Shown piece after piece: positions 8,088-16,518 of a stretch of DNA of 64,000 nucleotides. Source of the stretch: Verrucomicrobium sp. GAS474. Its GTDB lineage: Bacteria > Verrucomicrobiota > Verrucomicrobiia > Methylacidiphilales > GAS474. Made by a program: the position numbers and the translations under genes. Position 1 is the stretch's first letter. Every line of letters starts with the position of its first letter. The notes beneath the pieces are model-generated. The model had not been told where the DNA came from and did no database searches. It was given only the letters and a program-made list of their open reading frames with translations. The stretch is from positions 1,798,001 through 1,862,000 of the forward strand of contig NZ_LT629781.1 in assembly GCF_900105685.1 (NCBI RefSeq). Reading direction: 5' to 3'.

Positions 8088-8542
8088 ATTATCAGCGATT
8101 TGCGTTGCTTGCTCGGCGTTGCGTTTCAAAGAGGTTCGATCGCTTCCCGTTGCATGGCGTTGCACTGAACAACGCCATTTTGCACTTTTTTCGGCTGTGA
8201 CCGTGACCAAGCCCGTGACAGGACGGCATCCCTTCCCCGCTGATGGTGTGCCGCCTTATTTGGGGCGGCAAAATCAACGTCATTGACGATGGCGGGGATC
8301 TTCAAATCCCCACACCGAAATCGCGCGTATCCAATCCACTGCGAAGCCCTATGAAGGGAACCCCGTCTGGAATGCGATGCCCCGTCCCCATGCTGGCTCG
8401 GCATCATCGCATTCTTAGGAGAAGGCTCGCTCCGTGCCAGGAAAACGCATGAGCTATGTTGCGAGGTCATTTCCGATCGTGACGATGCGTCGTTGTCGGG
8501 TCTTGGTATTGGTATTGGCTCCTGTCACTTCGATTTGGCGTC
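8088..8542. other. Gene-free stretch with several hairpins; possible structured RNA
   Basis: No convincing coding region is seen; the short open frames on both strands lack coding character. Four self-complementary elements occur in a row: ATGGCGTTG/CAACGCCAT at 8154-8178 with a T-rich downstream run, TGCCGCC/GGCGGCA at 8249-8270, GGGGAT/ATCCCC at 8294-8311, and a bulged 12-bp stem at 8370-8414. Base composition is less GC-rich than the flanking genes. It could be a non-coding RNA driven from the promoter at 7960, or remnants of an insertion that destroyed the tRNA. It matches none of tmRNA, SRP RNA, RNase P or 6S RNA as far as could be judged. Confidence 0.3.
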
Positions 8543-9265
8543 CTACAGTTTGAGGCGTTCGTGTTTCAGGCTGGCGATCTCTTTCTTGTATTTTTCGATG
8601 CGGTCAAGGAAGGCGGCGCTGGGAACGAGGGGGGTGGAAGGGGGTTGGCCCATCTCGTAGGTATGGAGTGCGACGCCGTCGTCGTAGGCGAGGGGGAGTT
8701 TGGTCTTTACGTCGATCCACGCTTTGAGTGCGGGGTGGGCTTCGATGGCGCGGCGGCCTGTCGAAGGGGAAATGGGTGAGTCGGCGACGGCGGCTTGGGC
8801 GAAGACGTAGGCCGGCGAGCCGTTATAGGTTTCTGTGCCGACGTACGAGGCGGCGTTGATCCAGGAGAACTCGGGAAAGGCCGAGGTCGACATGGTGGCG
8901 AAGGAGGCGCGGAGGGAGTCGCTCTCCTCCATCACGTAGATCTCGCCGCTATTCGGTTGGGTGAAGAGGGTGAGGCTTTGGTAGCGCCATTCCTCGGTGG
9001 TGACGCCGTCGCTCCACGTCTTGACGATCCGCATCGCCGAGGGGGTGCGGGAGAGTTTCGATTCTTTGAGGAAGTGGACGGTCGCGGGGAGGGACGGCGC
9101 GTCCGGGGCGGGCGGACGGGGCGCGTGGACGATCTTCCAGGAGAACGAGGCGGGCGGGTCCTCGACATAGGGCGGCACGGGGGCGGAATCGGGCGCCGCG
9201 CCGGCGAGTTCCTGCGCGGGGAGGGCCGTTGGAAAAAGAAGGAGGAGGAGAAGAATTCTATTCAT
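8543..9265 (-). CDS. Secreted protein at the end of Verru_Chthon cassette 1
   Basis: A 240-residue protein with a clear signal peptide (MNRILLLLLLFPTALPA, then QE). The rest is a compact mixed sequence with repeated Trp/Tyr positions and a Lys/Glu-rich helical C-terminus. Motifs such as WSDGVTTEEWRYQSL and YVGTETYNGSPAYVFAQ suggest a beta-rich fold like periplasmic proteins of the LolA/outer-membrane-carrier type, but no family could be named. It overlaps the last eight bases of the cassette A gene, so it is the fifth gene of that operon. It probably helps assemble, anchor or fold the pilin-like structure. Its function is unknown. Confidence 0.8.
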   Translation of the reverse strand: MNRILLLLLLFPTALPAQELAGAAPDSAPVPPYVEDPPASFSWKIVHAPRPPAPDAPSLPATVHFLKESKLSRTPSAMRIVKTWSDGVTTEEWRYQSLTLFTQPNSGEIYVMEESDSLRASFATMSTSAFPEFSWINAASYVGTETYNGSPAYVFAQAAVADSPISPSTGRRAIEAHPALKAWIDVKTKLPLAYDDGVALHTYEMGQPPSTPLVPSAAFLDRIEKYKKEIASLKHERLKL

Positions 9266-12200
9266 GGACGAGCTCTATGTTCTGGGAAATGATTTTCCCC
9301 GTGTAACGGTCGATGGAGAGATGGAGCCAGTAGCGGCGTTCGCCTTCGACGAGGAATTGGTTCAGATTCCCGGCTGTGGCGGGATAACGGCCGGTCTGGG
9401 CGACGAGGTCGATAAGGAGGTTCCAGGTGCGGGTGTTCGCGACGTCGGCGAGGGCCCGGACGGCGGTCTCGCGGCGGGCTTTGATGATCCCGTCGGTGGC
9501 GGTGGTGTAGGAAATCCCGGAGGCCCACCGGGTGACGAGCTCCGAGGGGTTCGCGAGGGGGGTGATGGAACTGAGGGCGACGAGCTTCGCGGCGATCGCC
9601 TGGGCGTCGGCGGTGCCGAGGGAGGTGGAGGGCGTGGCGGCCTCCTCTTTGATCGCTCCGTTGAGGAGGGCCTGGAGGACGGGGATCTGGCGGGTGTTCG
9701 GGTCGAGGCGGCCGGCCTCGATCGGGACGGGGGGGGAGGGGCGGACGGTGAAGAGATCGAGGAGGGCGGCATCGGCGCTGGTGGAGTGGAAGAAATCGAT
9801 GTTTTTCCACGGGGCTCCGCGCGAGGCATACCCCATGTCGGCGACGGAACGGAAGGGGCGGTTGAGGACGACGGGGCGGCTGTGAAGGATGTTCGCGTTG
9901 TCGTTGGCCATCGGGTAGCCGCCGTCGGCGAGTGTTCCGTCGGCATAGCCGCCGATGCCGGGGCGAAGGACGCCGTCGGGATCGGTGTAGCGGGTGTAGG
10001 AGCCTGTGACGTTGTCGGCGAGGGAACCGGGGTAGAAGGTGGCCGGGGTCAGTGGCTGCGGGCCGCCGTAGGTCCAGCCCGCAGGGGCGGGGATCTTGGT
10101 GCCGGAGTGGGAATAGAGGGCGTTGAGGCTTGCCGTGGGGCGGGGGGTGACCCAGGGGATGCCCGACGGGTCGGCGTTGTTGATCGAGCCGAGCGCGCCG
10201 AAGCGGTCGGAGCGCGGGTCGGAGCGGATATTGAAGTAGCCGTGGGGGGCCGGATCGGAGTTGAAGTACTTGTCGTAGCAATAGTGGCCGAGGTTCCCGT
10301 AGATGTTTTTGATCTGGTCGTATGTGATCCATGAGGTTCCGTTCTGGTACTGAAGCGAGTGGGCGACGCGCGAGGCGCTGATCTTGTCGACGGCCTGCTG
10401 GTAAGTGTCGGCGGCGTTCGTGTCCGGGCATTGGCCGATCCAGACGCCGAGGTTGCCGGGCGTATCCCCGACGAGGTTGTTCCCTGCCGCGGTGCCGCCC
10501 GTGGGCTGGGTGAGGAGAACGGGGAGCTTGAAATTGCTGTTGGATGCGCTGGAGGAGAAGTAGACGCCGTCGGCGGTGCTGAGGCTCGTCGAGGGCGTCG
10601 TCCAGACGACGGTGGGGGAGGTGGTGTTGACGACGAAGGAGACGTAGATGTTCGCGCCGGAGGTGACGCGGACGATATAACGGAACTGGGTGGGCCCGGC
10701 GGTGGGCGCGTTGGCCGTGTTCTGGGGGTTCCAGATCTGGGGCTGGTACCAGAAGCTCGGTGCTGTCGCTAGGTTGTTCCGGTGGACGAGGTTGAAGATG
10801 CCGATGAGGTAGGGGAGGGACTCGACGCCGTAGATCTCCTGGCTGTTCAGCGAGATGACGGTGGGGAAGGAATCGGTGTCGTACTGGTCGATGAGGTTCG
10901 CGCCGATCTGGATGATCTGGTTGTAGACGTAGTAGTCGTAGGCGTTGATGTTGTCGTTGAAAGAATTGTCGAAGGTCTGCCCGAGGGAACCGAGGAGGAT
11001 GCCCGCCTGGAGGAGCTCGAAGAAGTCGGGCTCGCGGCCGGCGTCGGCGACCTCGGAGAGGCGGAGGATTTTCGTGGTGTTCCCGTGGTTGTAGACCCAC
11101 GTGGCCCCCGCCGTGGAGCGGGTGAGGCCGAAGTATTTGTAGATGTCGCCGGTCGTGCTGGAGATGGCGCTGTTGTTGTTGCCGAAGAGGGCGAGGCGGG
11201 AGAGGGGGAAGCGGTATTTCACGAGCGGCTCGCCGATCTGCGCCTGGGTGCCGTCGCTGTCCCGCACAAAAGTCTTCGTGACGCGCGTGGCGAGGATGCC
11301 GGGGTTGAAGAGGTCGTCCAGGCCTTGTCCCGCGTAACCGGCCTGGACTTTGGCCCGGGAGGAGGAGGGCGTCCACGTGGGGCTGTTGACGGCCCGGATC
11401 GAGGTGCCGAGGTAGCGCAGGGAGTTCTGCAGGCTGGCAGAGGAGGAGGAGCTTCCCTGGCCGAGGCCGTCGACGAGGAAGTGGATGAGGTTCTGGCGGC
11501 TGACGAATAGGCGATCGGTGGACCCGGTCGGGGAGAGGGTGGCAGCGGGAGGGGAGAGGAAGCCCGAGGTGTTGGTCGAGACGAGGGTGAAGTAGTTGGT
11601 CTGGCCGGTGGCGGCGGTGTCGACGCTCAGATTGGGGAAGGAGCCCTGGGCGTTGAGGCTGGCGGCATTGCGCCAGGCGACGAGGGCGTTCACCTGGGCC
11701 TGGGTGAGGCCGATCTGGGTGAGGTCGGCGAAGGATTCGGCGGTTTTGAAGCTGGCGATGCCGCCGGTGCCATTCGGCGCGGATGCGGAGGGATAGCCCG
11801 CGACGTTCGCGTCGAGGAGGCCGCCCTCGTTGTAGACCGTGTAGGCGTAACGGCCGACGACGGAGGAGGAACTTCCGGCAACGCTCTCGTCCAAGGCATT
11901 GGTGCCGCCCCCCTTCGAGGTGACCAAGGCGGGGCTCCACGCGGTCGGATTTCGACCGGTGCGGTCGACAAGAATCCAATCCGGAGCGGTGAAGTTGGCG
12001 ATGGGGGAGAGATCGGTCGAGGAATTCAGGTTCGCCTTGGTGAGGAGGAGGGGCTTGTTCCAGCGCGAGCGGGTGACGGAGCGGCCGTTGAGGGAGGTCG
12101 TGGTGCTCGGCGCGGCCGCGGCGCGCACGGGACCGCCGGGATAGAAGGCGAGGCCGGAAGCGCTCCGCTTGAGGAGGTTCTCGACGCCTGCCCCCCCGGA

Positions 12201-12503
12201 GGAGCCGACGAGGGTGGGAACGACGTTGGCGGCGCCGTTCGGGATATAAAGGGTGGTCTGGCCGACGGTCGAGGCCGTCGAGTTCGCGAGGATTTCCTGC
12301 CGCACGTCGCCGACGACGATGTTCAGGGCACCCCGGGCGAGGATTTCGGCCGACGTGTCGTTGGCGCTGCTCTGCGAGACCTGATGCTGGAGCTGGCTTT
12401 GCGAGAGGAAGGCGACGACGACGGAGACGATGAGGGCGACGAAGGCGAGGACGACGACGAGGGCCGCCCCGCTTCGGGACTGGGAGGACGGGAGGCGGTT
12501 CAT
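9258..12503 (-). CDS. Verru_Chthon cassette protein A, cassette 1
   Basis: A 1081-residue protein with one N-terminal pilin-like hydrophobic helix (about residues 12-36, SGAALVVVLAFVALIVSVVVAFLS) preceded by a short basic leader. It lacks the Glu5 of ordinary pilins, as do GspK and PilX-like minor pseudopilins. The large exported remainder is rich in Ser, Thr, Asn and Tyr. The C-terminus carries RTWNLLIDLVAQTGRY and VEGERRYWLHLSIDRYTGKI, the segment also found as an orphan fragment at 46852. In the Verru_Chthon cassette protein A is the largest component and may sit at the tip of a pseudopilus. It follows gene C by seven bases and overlaps the secreted-protein gene. The structure's role (secretion, adhesion or other) is not known. 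Confidence 0.88.
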   Translation of the reverse strand: MNRLPSSQSRSGAALVVVLAFVALIVSVVVAFLSQSQLQHQVSQSSANDTSAEILARGALNIVVGDVRQEILANSTASTVGQTTLYIPNGAANVVPTLVGSSGGAGVENLLKRSASGLAFYPGGPVRAAAAPSTTTSLNGRSVTRSRWNKPLLLTKANLNSSTDLSPIANFTAPDWILVDRTGRNPTAWSPALVTSKGGGTNALDESVAGSSSSVVGRYAYTVYNEGGLLDANVAGYPSASAPNGTGGIASFKTAESFADLTQIGLTQAQVNALVAWRNAASLNAQGSFPNLSVDTAATGQTNYFTLVSTNTSGFLSPPAATLSPTGSTDRLFVSRQNLIHFLVDGLGQGSSSSSASLQNSLRYLGTSIRAVNSPTWTPSSSRAKVQAGYAGQGLDDLFNPGILATRVTKTFVRDSDGTQAQIGEPLVKYRFPLSRLALFGNNNSAISSTTGDIYKYFGLTRSTAGATWVYNHGNTTKILRLSEVADAGREPDFFELLQAGILLGSLGQTFDNSFNDNINAYDYYVYNQIIQIGANLIDQYDTDSFPTVISLNSQEIYGVESLPYLIGIFNLVHRNNLATAPSFWYQPQIWNPQNTANAPTAGPTQFRYIVRVTSGANIYVSFVVNTTSPTVVWTTPSTSLSTADGVYFSSSASNSNFKLPVLLTQPTGGTAAGNNLVGDTPGNLGVWIGQCPDTNAADTYQQAVDKISASRVAHSLQYQNGTSWITYDQIKNIYGNLGHYCYDKYFNSDPAPHGYFNIRSDPRSDRFGALGSINNADPSGIPWVTPRPTASLNALYSHSGTKIPAPAGWTYGGPQPLTPATFYPGSLADNVTGSYTRYTDPDGVLRPGIGGYADGTLADGGYPMANDNANILHSRPVVLNRPFRSVADMGYASRGAPWKNIDFFHSTSADAALLDLFTVRPSPPVPIEAGRLDPNTRQIPVLQALLNGAIKEEAATPSTSLGTADAQAIAAKLVALSSITPLANPSELVTRWASGISYTTATDGIIKARRETAVRALADVANTRTWNLLIDLVAQTGRYPATAGNLNQFLVEGERRYWLHLSIDRYTGKIISQNIELVHE

Positions 12504-12510
12504 ACGCGGT

Positions 12511-13575
12511 TCAGGGGGCGTTCAGATAGAGGTAGCGTTGGTATACGTGGATCGCGGCGGCGATCTGGGAGGGCAGGGAGGAGGAGAGCGTCGGGCCGGA
12601 GAGGATCTGGAGCCATTTCGTCCCCGGGAGGATGGCGGGCGAGGACTGGAGGTCGGATTGTGCGGTCTTCGGAAAGAGGGCGGCGGCGGCGTCGAGGTTC
12701 CGGCCCGAGGAGGCGAGGGCGCGGCGGTTCGCCGTGTCGAGGGTGGCGATCGTGACGACGACGGCCGTGACGTCCTGCCAGCCGACGGCCCGCCAGACGG
12801 CGGGCGCGACGGCGTTGACGCAGATATAGCCCTGCTTCCCGTTGCCGTCGTACCAGCGGGAGCCGATCTGGTAGGTCGGCGCGCCGTTCTGCGGCGAGGG
12901 CGGCGCGGCGGCGGCGGTATAGAATGTGCCGGAGAGCCAGGTCGATGGCGCGAAGGTGAGGATCGGGACGGTCGAGTAGGTGCCGTCGCGGAGCTGGTAG
13001 CAGAGCTCGAACCGGAAGACGTCGGCGGCGAGGACGTGGAAGCGGGAATCGGAGGAACCGGAGGCGGTGACGGCGTCGGCGGAGAGGCGCGTCGAGGCGA
13101 CGGGGGCGCTCGTGACCGCGCCCGTCGGGTAGGTGAGGAAGCGCAGGCCCTCCTGCATCGCGCCGTCCCATTGCAGGGCGGCACCGTAACGTTCGAGCTG
13201 GTTGTAGGAGGCGCTCCCCGAGGTCGCATTGATCCGGTAGCCGACGAGGGAGACGTTGCTCGGCGTCGAGGAGCCGGAGGGGTAGCCCGGGGTCTCGGAA
13301 TAAAAGAAGATCCGGTCGTTGAGGGATGACTTGTCGACGAAGAAATCGACATCGGGCGACTGGATGACCTGGGCGAGGTCCCGGTCGAGCGTGGTGATGG
13401 CGAGGCGCGCCTGGCCTTCCGAGTCGAGCCGGTTCTGGGCGGTGCGACTCGCCGAGGAGGAGGCGTTCATGACGGAGACCATGAGGAGCATCAGGATCGA
13501 GAGGACCGCGACGGCGACGAGGATCTCGGTGAGGGTGAATCCCCTTCCTCCGGAAGTGGCTGGCCTGGGTAGCAT
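12511..13575 (-). CDS. Verru_Chthon cassette protein C, cassette 1
   Basis: A 354-residue pilin-like protein. The leader ends GRG before FTLTEILVAVAVLSILMLLMV, a textbook type IV prepilin/pseudopilin cleavage site with Glu at +5 and a long hydrophobic helix. The helix is followed by an amphipathic part (QNRLDSEGQARLAITTLDRDLAQ) as in GspJ-like minor pseudopilins. The exported domain is variable and beta-rich. The ATG at 13575 is preferred: it begins the prepilin leader and lies five bases after the stop of gene B. It should be cleaved by a prepilin peptidase and co-assemble with A, B and D. Confidence 0.88.
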   Translation of the reverse strand: MLPRPATSGGRGFTLTEILVAVAVLSILMLLMVSVMNASSSASRTAQNRLDSEGQARLAITTLDRDLAQVIQSPDVDFFVDKSSLNDRIFFYSETPGYPSGSSTPSNVSLVGYRINATSGSASYNQLERYGAALQWDGAMQEGLRFLTYPTGAVTSAPVASTRLSADAVTASGSSDSRFHVLAADVFRFELCYQLRDGTYSTVPILTFAPSTWLSGTFYTAAAAPPSPQNGAPTYQIGSRWYDGNGKQGYICVNAVAPAVWRAVGWQDVTAVVVTIATLDTANRRALASSGRNLDAAAALFPKTAQSDLQSSPAILPGTKWLQILSGPTLSSSLPSQIAAAIHVYQRYLYLNAP

Positions 13576-13580
13576 GGGGA

Positions 13581-14078
13581 TCAGTAGAGGCTCAGGGCCG
13601 TGAGGACCTGGAAATTGCCGACGTGCCGGGAGGGCCATTGGCCTGCGGTCGGGTTGGCCGAGGCGGGCCAGGTGACGAGGATGCTCATCGGGGCCGGGGC
13701 GCTCGCCGACGGGCGCTCGCCGAAGCTGACGTCGACGCGGTAGCGCGCCTGGTTCACGTTGGCCTTGAGCGTGCCGTCCTCGGCGAAGAAGAGGGTCTTG
13801 TCCGGCTGTGCCGAGGCGGTGGTCCCGCTGGGCAGGGCGATCTTGTAGAGGGGGCTCCGCGTCGACGCGGAGGTGTTCCCGATCCCGCTCCAGAGGTCGG
13901 CGACGACGGCGCGGGCCAGACCGGCGGCGACGCTCTGCTCGACGGTATCGGTGTTCGTTTTCATGCCGACGACGAGGAGGCCGAAGATCGAGATGAGGCA
14001 GAAGCTGCAGATCCCCATCGCGACGACCACCTCGATGAGGGAGAAGCCTCGGGAGCGGGGAAAAGGATTTATGGACAC
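13581..14078 (-). CDS. Verru_Chthon cassette protein B, cassette 1
   Basis: A 165-residue pseudopilin of the GspI-like type. The leader MSINPFPRSRG precedes FSLIEVVVAMGICSFCLISI, with Glu at +5 of the mature protein. The remaining 120 residues form a small exported domain. It lies between D (14 bp upstream) and C (5 bp downstream) in a tight operon. Similar size, motif and neighbours to the copy at 45326 confirm the cassette assignment. Confidence 0.87.
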   Translation of the reverse strand: MSINPFPRSRGFSLIEVVVAMGICSFCLISIFGLLVVGMKTNTDTVEQSVAAGLARAVVADLWSGIGNTSASTRSPLYKIALPSGTTASAQPDKTLFFAEDGTLKANVNQARYRVDVSFGERPSASAPAPMSILVTWPASANPTAGQWPSRHVGNFQVLTALSLY

Positions 14079-14092
14079 GTTCTTCGCCTGGC

Positions 14093-14833
14093 TTACTTGC
14101 TGGGACGGAAGACCTGGATCGAGCCGGTGATCCCGTCGATCTGGAAGCCGGCGCAGTTCGCCAGCACGGTCGCGGCCTGGTTCCCCCGGGCGGGTTCGAG
14201 GCCGAACTGGATGTAGGGGCGGACGGCGGCGACGCCCGAGAGGGAGGTAACGACGGAGGCCGCCCCGGCGGGGCTGAACTGGATCACGCTGTCGAAGATG
14301 CAGACGCGCTGGGCGGAGCCGACCGGCCCGGCGAAGGGCGTGGTGGGGGGGGAGGAGAGATCGATGTTTGAACCGTCGGAGGCATCCATCGAGCCGAGGG
14401 CGGCGTGGATCACCGCGCCGTCCCGGACGAGGTGGACGCCGTCGAAGGAACGAAGCGGGCCGACGGCGGCGAGGTTCGAGGAGTCCCAGTCGCCGTTCTG
14501 GTAGCCGTTGGTCCCGTCGCGCGAGGCGGCGACCTGGACGTAGATGCGTCCGATGCCCGAGACTCGGGTCCCGGTGTCGGTCCGCGTGGCGTCGGCCTCG
14601 AAGAGGCCGACGTAGACGTAGGTGTTGTTCGCCATCGCGTGGGTGCGGGCCTGTTCGAGGAGGCTCGCGATGTCGGAGGAAGCGACGCTCAGGGCGCGCG
14701 CCCGCTGGATCGAGAGGAGGCCGGGAAGGACGATGGCCGCCAGGAGGCCGACAATCGCCAAAACGGTGAGCAGCTCGACCAGCGAAAAGCCGCGGCGCGG
14801 AGAGGAGGCACGGAAGCGGAGGACGGGAGACAT
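14093..14833 (-). CDS. Verru_Chthon cassette protein D, cassette 1
   Basis: A 246-residue pseudopilin of the GspG/GspH type. The leader MSPVLRFRASSPRRG precedes FSLVELLTVLAIVGLLAAIV. The downstream helix (SDIASLLEQARTHAMANNTYVYV) is the GspH-like segment typical of cassette D. As first gene of the operon it sets the order D-B-C-A-secreted protein. The 180-bp upstream region is AT-rich compared with the genes and must hold the promoter. A possible -35 (TTGACC, minus strand, near 14982) was seen without a convincing -10. The preceding operon (15014-20349) reads in the same direction, so read-through is possible. Confidence 0.87.
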   Translation of the reverse strand: MSPVLRFRASSPRRGFSLVELLTVLAIVGLLAAIVLPGLLSIQRARALSVASSDIASLLEQARTHAMANNTYVYVGLFEADATRTDTGTRVSGIGRIYVQVAASRDGTNGYQNGDWDSSNLAAVGPLRSFDGVHLVRDGAVIHAALGSMDASDGSNIDLSSPPTTPFAGPVGSAQRVCIFDSVIQFSPAGAASVVTSLSGVAAVRPYIQFGLEPARGNQAATVLANCAGFQIDGITGSIQVFRPSK

Positions 14834-15013
14834 AGGCTTCGTAGTGGCGTCATTCTATCCGAATACGCCTCTGTCCTGTTAATCATGATGCTGTCTTACC
14901 CTAGCAAAATAACGACATTTTTCCCCTAGGCATGCTAGTGATTTCACCTGAGGAAAGAATAGAAAATCTCGTAATCCGTTGATGGTCAATTTCTTGTGAT
15001 ATCGGAGGCGCGA

Positions 15014-16486
15014 TCAGAGACGGCCCCGCCGTGCTTCCAGGACGGCGCGGATTTCACTCATCCGTTCCCGGCTCAGGGGATAGAGCCGGATAAAGAGAAA
15101 GCTGATCGCCCAGAAGACGATGGGGACGAAAATGTAGAGCCAGAACATCCGGTCGAGGACGGGGCGGGGTTGCGAGGCGGCCTTGGCGTCGAAGTGGGTG
15201 AGGGCGAGGAGGAGGCCGCCGATGCCGGTGCCGCAGGCGAGGGCCGCCTTGACGAAGCAAGAGTAGAAGGCGTTCAGCGCGCCCTCGCGGCGGCGCGCGG
15301 TGTGGAGCTCGTCGTGGTCGGCCACGTCGGCCTTCATCGAGGGCAGGTAGAGCCAGAGCGCTCCGATGGTGCCGGACTCGAAGACGCCGGGCACGATCTG
15401 CAGGTAGGGCATGTCGGCCCGCATGCAGAAGAGGTTCAGCAAGTGGCCGAACATGCTGAAACCGATCATCGACGCGACCATCGTCCGCTTGTCGTGCCGT
15501 TCGCCGAGCCAGGTCCAGAGAGGAAGCATGAGAATGCCGGTGACGAAGACCGCCGTCGATTTCCATCCGGCGATGACCGAGGCCAGGGCGATGTCTCCGC
15601 CCGTGAGGCAGTAGATGTTCACGTACCCGCCGAGAACGGCGATGGAGGTGTAGCCGAGGACGACGAAGAACGAGATGGCGATGAGCATGCGGAGCGAGCG
15701 GCACTGGGCCGATTCGCGGATACTGGCCCAGAATGGATCGTGGGCCTGGGAGCGGGCCTCCCGCTCGTAGTAGCGCTCCTTCACGAAGAGGGCGGGCAGA
15801 AGCCCCACGGCGGTGATGACGAGGCCGAAGATCCAACTTGAGGCGCGGATGCCGTGGACGATGTCGGGCCGTCCCGTGGCGAAATCGGCGAACCAGCGGC
15901 TTGAGGCGAAGGCCATCGCCCAGCCCGTGCCGAGGCCGAAGATCTTCCCGAAGAAGGTGATCCACGCGGTGAGGTTCGTCCGCTCGTCGTAACTCGGCGT
16001 CAGTTCGAGCTGAAGGCCGTAGTAAGGCATGGCCCAGGAGGAGAAGGAGAGGAAGAAGGCCATTCCGGCGAGGGAGAGGTAGACGCCGTCCCGCAGGGGC
16101 GAGACGCCGACGGGGATGTGCCAGATGGCGATGAAGGAGGCTCCGGTGAGGATCGCCCCGACGAACATGAAGGGCCGCCGCCGTCCCCAACGCGTGCGGG
16201 TGTTGTCCGAGAGGTTCCCCATGACGGGGTCGATCATGGCGTTCCAGACCTGGAGGATGACGAGGACGGTGCTCAGTAGGACCGGATCGAGCCCGAGCCC
16301 GATATTGAAATAGGGCATCCAAAAGAGGCTCGTGAGCAGCCCCATGGCGATCGAATCGACGCCGAATCCGGCTCCGAACATCGCCTTTTGGAAGAGCGGG
16401 ATCCGATCCCCGGGAGAGACAATGGGCGGGGAGGCGGCGGCGGTGGCGGAATCGTTCAAGGTGTGGGGGGCGGTGTCACATTTCAT
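15014..16486 (-). CDS. GPH-family sugar:cation symporter (MelB-like)
   Basis: A 490-residue integral membrane protein with about 12 hydrophobic segments. The loop after the second helix reads VWNAMIDPVMGNLSDNTRTR and continues WGRRRPF, the signature of the glycoside-pentoside-hexuronide:cation symporter family. It should import a sugar or small oligosaccharide with sodium or protons. It is the last gene of an operon with a rhamnosidase (16519) and an apiosidase-like hydrolase (19030), so rhamnose, apiose or a rhamno-oligosaccharide is the likely cargo. Start: ATG at 16486, 32 bp after the rhamnosidase stop. Confidence 0.9.
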   Translation of the reverse strand: MKCDTAPHTLNDSATAAASPPIVSPGDRIPLFQKAMFGAGFGVDSIAMGLLTSLFWMPYFNIGLGLDPVLLSTVLVILQVWNAMIDPVMGNLSDNTRTRWGRRRPFMFVGAILTGASFIAIWHIPVGVSPLRDGVYLSLAGMAFFLSFSSWAMPYYGLQLELTPSYDERTNLTAWITFFGKIFGLGTGWAMAFASSRWFADFATGRPDIVHGIRASSWIFGLVITAVGLLPALFVKERYYEREARSQAHDPFWASIRESAQCRSLRMLIAISFFVVLGYTSIAVLGGYVNIYCLTGGDIALASVIAGWKSTAVFVTGILMLPLWTWLGERHDKRTMVASMIGFSMFGHLLNLFCMRADMPYLQIVPGVFESGTIGALWLYLPSMKADVADHDELHTARRREGALNAFYSCFVKAALACGTGIGGLLLALTHFDAKAASQPRPVLDRMFWLYIFVPIVFWAISFLFIRLYPLSRERMSEIRAVLEARRGRL

Positions 16487-16518
16487 GGGGGAAGAGGGCC
16501 GGAGTCAAGGAGCAGGGA

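Noticed and set aside
8126-8470. Minus-strand frame of about 114 codons in the gene-free stretch
   Set aside because: Overlaps several hairpins, has no ribosome site or recognised motif, and coding character is poor.
8088-8542. tmRNA, SRP RNA, RNase P or 6S RNA
   Set aside because: Characteristic conserved sequences of these RNAs were not found.
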